Positions 5,279-10,350 of a stretch of 10,350 nucleotides of DNA are shown here, one piece after another. The notes under the pieces were generated by a model, which was given only the letters and a program-made list of their open reading frames with translations, was not told where the DNA came from and made no database searches. The translations under genes and the position numbers were made by a program. Position 1 is the stretch's first letter. Each line of letters begins with the position of its first letter. This stretch comes from CAYQDB01 sp964416195 (GTDB lineage Bacteria > Zixibacteria > MSB-5A5 > GN15 > FEB-12), in assembly GCA_964416195.1 (NCBI GenBank), contig CAYQDB010000047.1, positions 1 through 10,350 of the forward strand, read 5' to 3'.

Positions 5279-6187
5279 ATGAAAAGCAAAATTGCTATAA
5301 TACCCGTCACAATTGCGCTGGTCGTCTGTTTCGTGGTTGCACCGGCGGTAGCCGACTGGTGGCCGGGAGACGACTACAAAATGCATTATCCCCAAACGCC
5401 CAAACAGGGCGGCTGGGATGTCGAGTTTGCCGGATCACGCCTGGCTGACGATTGGAGGTGTTCGGAGACAGGCCCAGTGACAGATATCCACTTCTGGATT
5501 TCATGGATGGATGATATGGTGCAGCCCATCGATGACATCCGGATCGGCATCTGGTCGAACAACCCCGTCGGCCCATGGGGCTACAGTATACCGAACCAGC
5601 TACTCTGGGAGCGCATTTTCACCTTCGGTGATATCACAATTGTTGAATGGGAGCCTGATATTCAGGGCTGGTTCGACCCTTCCTCGGGAGGTTATATGCC
5701 GGATAATCATATTCGCCGGTTTCAGATCAATATCGAAGAGATCCCAGATCCGTTCATTCAGCAGGAAAATGTCATCTACTGGCTGGAGATAGATTTTGGC
5801 CCTCTTCCTCATGTCGGCTGGAAGGAAACGGACGATCATTGGAACGATGACGCCGTCTTCTGGTACTCACCAAACTGGTGGGAGTTGAGAGACCCCATCA
5901 CGGGTGGTTCGATTGATCTGGCCTTTGTGATAACCGGCTCCTGCTGTAACCATGACGGCATCCGCGGCAACATTGACGGAATCGTTGGCGTTGGTGGTCC
6001 AATCGATGTGTCTGATCTGACCTATCTAGTTAAGTACCTCTTTAAGAGTGGCCCGCCGCCGCCATGTATAGAAGAGGGTAATGCCGACGGGATCACTGGC
6101 GTTGGTGGTCCAATTGATGTGGCTGACCTGACCTATCTGGTCAAGTACCTCTTTAAGAGCGGTCCGGCGCCAGCGCCTTGCCCATAA
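5279..6187 (+). CDS. Secreted Trp-rich protein with two C-terminal dockerin-like repeats
   Basis: The 302-residue product starts with a clear signal peptide: Lys2/Lys4, a hydrophobic core, and a probable signal-peptidase cut after APAVA (residue 25). Residues 26-220 form one tryptophan-rich domain (seventeen Trp) with LADDWRC (55-61) and TGPVTDIHFWISW (64-76). That pattern is seen in secreted bacterial proteins annotated, to my memory, as DUF7901; its function is unknown, and a beta-sandwich resembling a carbohydrate-binding module is only a guess. After a SCC motif (221-223), two 37-residue repeats follow, starting at Gly230 and Gly267. Each has the dockerin-like pattern G-N-x-D-G-I-x-G-V-G-G-P-I-D-V-x-D-L-T-Y-L-V-K-Y-L-F-K-S-G-P. 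The gene is monocistronic in appearance, with a long leader before it and a strong hairpin behind it. Export is well supported; the role is unknown. Confidence 0.88.
   Translation: MKSKIAIIPVTIALVVCFVVAPAVADWWPGDDYKMHYPQTPKQGGWDVEFAGSRLADDWRCSETGPVTDIHFWISWMDDMVQPIDDIRIGIWSNNPVGPWGYSIPNQLLWERIFTFGDITIVEWEPDIQGWFDPSSGGYMPDNHIRRFQINIEEIPDPFIQQENVIYWLEIDFGPLPHVGWKETDDHWNDDAVFWYSPNWWELRDPITGGSIDLAFVITGSCCNHDGIRGNIDGIVGVGGPIDVSDLTYLVKYLFKSGPPPPCIEEGNADGITGVGGPIDVADLTYLVKYLFKSGPAPAPCP
5966..6184 (+). repeat. Two tandem dockerin-like repeats (period 111 bases)
   Basis: The first copy begins at 5966 and the second at 6077, a 37-codon period. They share an 18-base identical run ending ...GGTGGTCCAAT and a 17-base run AAGTACCTCTTTAAGAG. 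This nucleotide identity is higher than protein constraint alone would need, which suggests recent duplication or gene conversion. The loop before the D-V-x-D-L helix contains an inserted G-V-G-G-P relative to the classical dockerin type I calcium loop. Confidence 0.85.
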
Positions 6188-6214
6188 ACAAGTCGGAACT
6201 CTTGTAAGATCATC

Positions 6215-6245
6215 GCGGCCGCTTCCCTGCTCGGGAGGCGACCGC
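6215..6245 (+). terminator. Strong hairpin after the secreted-protein gene
   Basis: A 13-base arm (6215-6227) pairs with 6233-6245 around the loop TGCTC, with one C-A mismatch and one G-T wobble; eight of the pairs are G-C. It begins 28 bases after the stop at 6187. No T-run follows, so it may act with Rho or protect the mRNA end rather than being a textbook intrinsic terminator. Confidence 0.55.
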
Positions 6246-6249
6246 CGCC

Positions 6250-6298
6250 ATATACGAGTTGGGCGCGACAGCCTAGAGTTGGCAGATTTGTCGTATAT
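6250..6298. repeat. 8-bp inverted repeat with 33-base spacer
   Basis: ATATACGA (6250-6257) is exactly inverted as TCGTATAT (6291-6298). The spacer is long for a stable stem, so a pair of binding half-sites or chance is as likely as an RNA structure. It lies 200-250 bases upstream of the large secreted-protein gene. Confidence 0.2.
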
Positions 6299-6487
6299 TT
6301 GATCATAGATTCGCGGAGCAGAGACAACATGCTAAGCAAACCCGGACATCTCCGGAATCGAGCAGGAATTCAAGCAAAAAAACAGTTGATTTATTCAAGG
6401 CACCACATGGCTGTCAATGGAGGAAAACATTTATGCAGTAAAACGTAAATCTGAAATGAACTCGTAATTGGATGAGAATTCCTTAGT

Positions 6488-6493
6488 AAGGAG
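6488..6493 (+). promoter_or_regulatory. Shine-Dalgarno supporting the GTG start at 6501
   Basis: AAGGAG lies seven bases upstream of GTG 6501. The first in-frame ATG is at 6561, inside the hydrophobic core of the signal peptide, so GTG is the better start. Confidence 0.75.
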
Positions 6494-6500
6494 AGTAATT

Positions 6501-9500
6501 GTGAAAATAGACAGATCAGGCATTTTGATCATAGTGACGGCGCTGACACTTCTTTTCGTCATGTCTACGGACGTTCAGTCTGCCGATGACAACTCAGTAA
6601 CAAGTAGGTCGGTCCAATATGCCTTCACGTCCCTTGACCAGAATCAAGCCGACAATACCGGTATGCCGGAACAGCCGCTCGGGGCTTTCTCCCCGACCGA
6701 TGAGAAAGGCTATTGGGGAGTCAAAATCGGTGAGACCTGGTGGGAGAATCAGCGCAACGGGTCGATGCGGCGGATGATTGCGACCGGTTTTGATTATAGC
6801 GCCGGCTGGGTCCACTTCACCTGGATGTATTTGCCCACTTCGGTTCCCTATGATGATCGCACGTATCGATACAACTCGTACGATGCCGCTGCCGGAACAT
6901 TCTTAGGCGCGACAAACGTTCACGCCCCCCATGACCAATACGGCGGCTTCACGGTGATTGACATCACCAACGATCACCGCGCCATTGTGGGCGGTCACCT
7001 CGACATAGCTCCGCCAGGCCCCTACCAGAGCCATTTTTTCTGGGATTACGGGCCTGGATTTGGATTCTTCTCGAAAGACTGCCGGGTACCGGACGGCTCC
7101 GGGTCCGCCTGTGAGTATGTGTATAATCCCAATGAAGATGGCTTCATCTGGCCCGCGATGTGCTGGAAGGAGGGTTCGGATACTATCCTGCACGTCTTTG
7201 CCCTGGAGAACAACCACACCAACGATTACCCCGCGCCCGGATCGAATACACCCAAGTCGTTGGCCTATTTCCGGACGGAATGTCCCGAAGAAGTTGCCGG
7301 CTGTACCTGGGATGATCCGCTTTTCTACTGCGTGGATACGGTTTACACCTTCGCGCACGACTGTGACTGTAACGAATATGGCAAAGTGGCTATCGCCTGG
7401 ATTGCCAACGTGCAGGATCCTTCCGATCCCTGCGGCGGCGGCGATACCTGTTCCTCGACCGGCTTTGTAGCCGATTCGGAATGTGACAATGACGTCTACT
7501 ACCAGATTTCAAACGACGGGGGACTTTCGTGGTTGCCACGGGTAAACATCACCAAGAATATTTACGACGCCGATGGCTACCGTCCCTATACCGATCTCTC
7601 GGTTCTGATAGGCAGCGACAATAACACGCACGTGGTCTGGAATGCCCGTAACTGGCACTACAACGATCCTCAGCGGTGCGACAAGCGCGGCGGCCGTATT
7701 TTCCACTATTCTGAAAACCTGCCTCTCATCCGGACGGTTCATCGATTCGAATGGGAACAGACCCACTGCGACGGTGGCGCCTGGAACCTGAACGCCTGCA
7801 AGATGACTCTGTCCGAATGTGACGGCAAGCTGTATTGCCTTTTTGTGCAATTTAACGATATTCCCAACGGCATTTATGACGACTGTGCCAGCGGATACTT
7901 CACCGGCGGAGCCAACGGCGATCTGTACGTGAGCATCTCCAACGACTTGGGGCTCACCTGGGACTACGCCCGCAACCTGACCAACACCTACACACCGGCC
8001 TGTGACACCCCCGACTGTGAATCCGAAATCTACCCCTCAATGGTGAAATTCGGAACGGATTACACCGGGACCTGGCCATCCGATCCTCAATTCATCGTTG
8101 ATCCGTCGAGCAGTTACACGGGTGATTGGTTTCTTGATGTTCAGTATATCAATGATAACAGTCCCGGCTGTATTGTGCAGACCGAAGGCTACTGGAGTAT
8201 TGCCGATGTCAAATGGTTCCGCCTGGCCTGCGTGGAGCCGGTGCCAAATCCTATCTTTGTGCCCATACCCAACAGATTCACTATCGCAGACCTGCCACGG
8301 AGTATTCAGCTTGACACACCGCTCATCGTGGAGAACATCGGGAATGCTGCTCTGACGTACACTATTTCCGTGGAAGAAGACACTGGCCCGTCCGGCTGGC
8401 TGGGTTACGCAGGTTTCAGCGGCTCTGTGTCGGCTGGCGCCAGTAACGCCGACACGGGAACGGTGATTATCAACCAGGGCGGCATCGTCCAGACGTCCAC
8501 TAACCTATTGGGCCGCCTCATCTTCACTTCCAACGCTCCCTCATCACCGGATACGGTTGAGGTTGATGTGACCGTGGTCTGCTATGCCGACGGGGACGTG
8601 GATGGCAATGGCATGGCGTTGACAGTCGGCGACCTGACCTATCTGGTGGACTATCTGATGGCCTGCGGGCCGGCGCCCGACTCACTCTTCAAAAGCGACC
8701 TCAACGGTGACTGCGTGATTGACACCGCTGATGCCGGCCTGATTCAGTGTTACTTCGTGTACGGCATGGCCTGCTTCCCGCAGTACCCGGTACCGACCTG
8801 CTGCGATCCGACTCCGGAACCAATCCCGGACACGGTCTGGATCTTCGGTCTGGAGCATGTTTCAGGTGGTACCGCCTGTTACGAAACCACCGGCGGGGTT
8901 CTGAATGTGTCACGTATTGCCGAGGAACCGTGTGACACGCTGGTCGATGCTAACGGCGATACTATTATTGTTATTCATCACCCGCCAAAGGCTCCTAGCG
9001 GCGGTGGCCCATTTAGTTCATCGATGTCAAACCTCGAAGATGCCGGTATTGCGTGGAGCGGCGACTATGAAGAAGATACCACACTGGAGGCAACAGCATC
9101 TCTGCAATTGGAAGTTTATGGTGTTGTCAATGGCGACTCAGATCAGTTCATAGCTTCCGCCGTTCAGACCAAGCAGGCAGATGATTCCTGGGCGCTGGGT
9201 GTGAAAGCCCCGGTTACGTCGTATACCGTCACGGTGTCCCTTGGCAGAGATACCGTGTGGAGCCAGTCGGGAATACCGGCTAGCAACGAGTGGTTCCAGA
9301 CCGGTCGCATCTACGTTGCTGCCAAATCGAGGAGCGATGGTCCTTACAGCTCATCCGTGTCTAATCTTGAGGACGCCGGCATTATCGCCATCGGATGGGA
9401 ATCCCAAGATACGATAATCTGGAACTGGCCGTCCGAGGGTGTTTCAGACCTTGAAATCACGAAGCTGACAGTCGACGGACATATCGAAGACCAGATCAAT

Positions 9501-10350
9501 GTCAGTGATCTCTCATATATTGTCCAGTACGCCATGGATATTCCATCATATACCATTACCTCAGAGTCTCAAACCATCGACTACGGCGGTATTGCCGTCA
9601 CCAACCTCGGCAACGCCATTCTTACACCTGCCGGGACGACATTGATTGTGAGTAACATCACCTCCACCGGTAATGATGGCATTGATGCAGAGGCGGATGC
9701 TGATGATGGCGAATGGTCAATCATGGTGGCGAACCCGAACTTAAGCGATACGTGGCCGGTGGGAGCGTCACTTGGCGTGGAGTACTTCTTCGCTGCGGAT
9801 ACCGGCGATGCCTTCTCGATGGAGTCGTTCTTCGATTTCGCCGGCTCCAACACCTGGAACCTTGGTGTCTCGAGCAATTACCCCTTGTATACGGTCGAAG
9901 CCTATAATAACGAAACGTCCGTCTTCAGTGCGGAAGGCGTTGCGGCGGCTGACCTCGGCTACGTCGTGGAGACCGCTAAGGGCGTGCATCCGGTTGGTTT
10001 CCGGGGAGGTACCACCGGCAAACCCGCGAAGAAGACTTCCAGTTGTGTCTGGCATGACCCGGATGGTGTCCAATGGACCTGGGCGGCACAAGGTGTTTCT
10101 GGTCTGACAATTGACTACCTGTGCGTCACCAGCGACACAACCGTAGCGGGCAATAACCCCATTGGCCCCTACGAGGTTGCTATCTGTGGCAGCAACGGTG
10201 GTGCCAAGTCGGAGCCGATATCGTTTACAATTCTCGACATCGAAGTCACGACCTCCTGCTGCCAGAACCGTGGTAACGCCGACGGCATCATAGGTGTGGG
10301 CGGACCGGTTGATGTGGCTGATCTGACCTATTTAGTCAAGTACCTCTTTA
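6501..10350 (+). CDS. Large secreted multidomain protein with Asp-box motifs, Ig-like domain and dockerin-like modules (3' partial)
   Basis: The frame is open from GTG 6501 to the window edge (1283 codons, no stop), so the C-terminus is missing. The signal peptide has a hydrophobic core at about 7-21 and a probable cut after VQSA (28). Residues 30-580 look like a beta-propeller of the BNR/sialidase-like superfamily, with Asp-boxes SNDGGLSW (337-344) and SNDLGLTW (480-487). No catalytic sialidase residues are claimed. Residues 585-694 form an Ig-like domain (VENIGNAALTYTIS) of the BACON/ASPM-type style. Residues 697-755 are a dockerin pair, including the calcium-loop pattern DLNGDCVIDTAD. Residues 760-1250 are beta-rich and unrecognised, with a repeated segment at 837 and 948 and a degenerate dockerin half at 992-1013. 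From 1257 a dockerin-like repeat begins, almost identical to those of the gene at 5279. Paired cysteines fit an exported protein. The role is probably cell-surface or extracellular recognition; enzymatic activity is not shown. Confidence 0.88.
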   Translation, partial: MKIDRSGILIIVTALTLLFVMSTDVQSADDNSVTSRSVQYAFTSLDQNQADNTGMPEQPLGAFSPTDEKGYWGVKIGETWWENQRNGSMRRMIATGFDYSAGWVHFTWMYLPTSVPYDDRTYRYNSYDAAAGTFLGATNVHAPHDQYGGFTVIDITNDHRAIVGGHLDIAPPGPYQSHFFWDYGPGFGFFSKDCRVPDGSGSACEYVYNPNEDGFIWPAMCWKEGSDTILHVFALENNHTNDYPAPGSNTPKSLAYFRTECPEEVAGCTWDDPLFYCVDTVYTFAHDCDCNEYGKVAIAWIANVQDPSDPCGGGDTCSSTGFVADSECDNDVYYQISNDGGLSWLPRVNITKNIYDADGYRPYTDLSVLIGSDNNTHVVWNARNWHYNDPQRCDKRGGRIFHYSENLPLIRTVHRFEWEQTHCDGGAWNLNACKMTLSECDGKLYCLFVQFNDIPNGIYDDCASGYFTGGANGDLYVSISNDLGLTWDYARNLTNTYTPACDTPDCESEIYPSMVKFGTDYTGTWPSDPQFIVDPSSSYTGDWFLDVQYINDNSPGCIVQTEGYWSIADVKWFRLACVEPVPNPIFVPIPNRFTIADLPRSIQLDTPLIVENIGNAALTYTISVEEDTGPSGWLGYAGFSGSVSAGASNADTGTVIINQGGIVQTSTNLLGRLIFTSNAPSSPDTVEVDVTVVCYADGDVDGNGMALTVGDLTYLVDYLMACGPAPDSLFKSDLNGDCVIDTADAGLIQCYFVYGMACFPQYPVPTCCDPTPEPIPDTVWIFGLEHVSGGTACYETTGGVLNVSRIAEEPCDTLVDANGDTIIVIHHPPKAPSGGGPFSSSMSNLEDAGIAWSGDYEEDTTLEATASLQLEVYGVVNGDSDQFIASAVQTKQADDSWALGVKAPVTSYTVTVSLGRDTVWSQSGIPASNEWFQTGRIYVAAKSRSDGPYSSSVSNLEDAGIIAIGWESQDTIIWNWPSEGVSDLEITKLTVDGHIEDQINVSDLSYIVQYAMDIPSYTITSESQTIDYGGIAVTNLGNAILTPAGTTLIVSNITSTGNDGIDAEADADDGEWSIMVANPNLSDTWPVGASLGVEYFFAADTGDAFSMESFFDFAGSNTWNLGVSSNYPLYTVEAYNNETSVFSAEGVAAADLGYVVETAKGVHPVGFRGGTTGKPAKKTSSCVWHDPDGVQWTWAAQGVSGLTIDYLCVTSDTTVAGNNPIGPYEVAICGSNGGAKSEPISFTILDIEVTTSCCQNRGNADGIIGVGGPVDVADLTYLVKYLF
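7509..7532 (+). other. Asp-box (BNR) motif 1
   Basis: It encodes SNDGGLSW, matching S-x-D-x-G-x-[ST]-W, preceded by VYYQI as on the beta strand of a propeller blade. Confidence 0.8.
7938..7961 (+). other. Asp-box (BNR) motif 2
   Basis: It encodes SNDLGLTW, matching S-x-D-x-G-x-T-W, preceded by DLYVSI. It lies 143 residues after the first box, so intervening blades lack a recognisable box. Confidence 0.8.
8589..8765 (+). other. Internal dockerin type I-like domain
   Basis: Two F-hand-like halves follow each other: DGDVDGNGMALTVGDL then TYLVDYLM, and DLNGDCVIDTAD then a helix. The second half keeps the canonical D-x-N-x-D...D calcium ligands. The run GACCTGACCTATCTGGT (8631-8647) is identical over 17 bases to part of the second repeat of the gene at 5279. 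Dockerins are usually C-terminal, and here more than 500 further residues follow. Confidence 0.75.
9009..9050 (+). repeat. Repeated segment, copy 1 (PFSSSMSNLEDAGI)
   Basis: Fourteen residues (837-850), of which twelve are identical in copy 2 at 9342-9383. Many third codon positions differ, so the duplication is old and kept at protein level. Confidence 0.8.
9342..9383 (+). repeat. Repeated segment, copy 2 (PYSSSVSNLEDAGI)
   Basis: It lies exactly 333 bases (111 residues) after copy 1 and in the same frame. Both are preceded by a short strand-like stretch and followed by a Trp-containing strand, as expected for the same position in two related domains of about 110 residues. Confidence 0.8.
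9474..9539 (+). other. Degenerate dockerin-like half-repeat
   Basis: It encodes DGHIEDQINVSDLSYIVQYAMD (residues 992-1013, shown as DGHIEDQ then INVSDLSYIVQYAMD). It aligns with the helix part of the D-V-A-D-L-T-Y-L-V-K-Y-L-F repeat but lacks the G-V-G-G-P loop. It lies within a beta-rich part, so resemblance by chance is possible. Confidence 0.4.
10272..10350 (+). repeat. Dockerin-like repeat at window edge (third copy, truncated)
   Basis: It begins GNADGIIGVGGPVDVADL and continues as TYLVKYLF up to the edge. It shares 16 identical bases (GTCAAGTACCTCTTTA) with the second repeat at 6077-6184. It is preceded by SCCQNR, comparable with the SCC motif before the repeats of the upstream gene. 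A second copy and the stop are expected just beyond the window. Confidence 0.85.

Larger units (their letters stand above)
6188..6500. other. 313-base intergenic region
   Basis: It contains a strong GC hairpin (6215-6245) and an 8-bp inverted repeat (6250-6298). It has no convincing promoter: a TATATT at 6294-6299 lacks a properly spaced -35 box. A 39-codon frame at 6329-6448 has no good ribosome site or recognisable product. GGAGG near 6418 is followed by ATG-CAG-TAA (6433), only two codons. The last 60 bases are AT-rich and lead into the Shine-Dalgarno of the next gene. Confidence 0.5.

Noticed and set aside
5966..6184. CRISPR or non-coding direct repeats
   Set aside because: The repeats are in frame, encode a conserved protein module and have a 111-base period; there is no spacer pattern.
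6329..6448. 39-codon + strand frame between the two secreted-protein genes
   Set aside because: Weak, badly spaced ribosome site and no signal peptide, membrane segment or known motif; such a length is expected by chance.
6903..7358. Minus-strand and alternate-frame open frames within 6501-10350
   Set aside because: They are shadows of the long + strand frame, which has a signal peptide, Asp-boxes and dockerin motifs over its whole length.
6501..10350. Frameshift or pseudogene in the large secreted-protein gene
   Set aside because: Codon-by-codon reading stays in one frame from GTG 6501 to the edge with sensible domains throughout. The missing stop is only due to the window end.

Overview
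The window looks like bacterial chromosome, with about 50-55% GC by eye. Every supported gene is on the + strand and there is no sign of phage, plasmid or insertion sequence. Two features suggest an anaerobic or facultative bacterium of the FCB-type candidate phyla, with candidate division Zixibacteria my best guess. One is a 2-oxoacid:ferredoxin oxidoreductase operon. The other is a set of secreted proteins carrying dockerin-like repeats with a G-V-G-G-P insertion and the signature D-L-T-Y-L-V-K-Y-L-F. The phylum is inferred from protein style only; there is no rRNA or marker gene here.

Region 1 (1-4770) is a tightly packed redox operon of six genes with overlapping or near-touching ends. 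In order they are: the 3' part of a thiamine-diphosphate beta subunit and the complete gamma subunit of a 2-oxoacid:ferredoxin oxidoreductase; a NuoE/HydC-type [2Fe-2S] protein; a 618-residue NuoF/HydB-type FMN and NADH-binding protein with extra Fe-S domains at both ends; a 258-residue NuoG/HoxU/HydA-N-like Fe-S protein with a CxxC...CxxC tail; and a 155-residue ferredoxin with four four-cysteine motifs. No hydrogenase catalytic domain is present. The simplest reading is that 2-oxoacid oxidation is wired through Fe-S carriers to a NAD(H) flavin module, as simple NAD reduction or as flavin-based bifurcation/confurcation. The alpha and delta subunits probably lie upstream of the window.

Region 2 (4771-5278) is a 508-base non-coding stretch. 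It holds two adjacent inverted repeats just after the operon, a candidate sigma70-type promoter, two short perfect palindromes, and a strong Shine-Dalgarno in front of a seven-codon reading frame.

Region 3 (5279-6187) encodes a 302-residue secreted, tryptophan-rich protein ending in two tandem 37-residue dockerin-like repeats. A strong hairpin follows it inside a 313-base gap (6188-6500).

Region 4 (6501 to the right edge) is one uninterrupted frame of at least 1283 codons that runs out of the window. It encodes a large secreted multidomain protein: signal peptide, region with two Asp-box (BNR) motifs, Ig-like domain, an internal dockerin pair, a long beta-rich part with a repeated segment, and the start of a dockerin-like repeat nearly the same as those of region 3. 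Regions 3 and 4 therefore share a terminal module and probably an extracellular or cell-surface destination. Nothing links them functionally to the redox operon.
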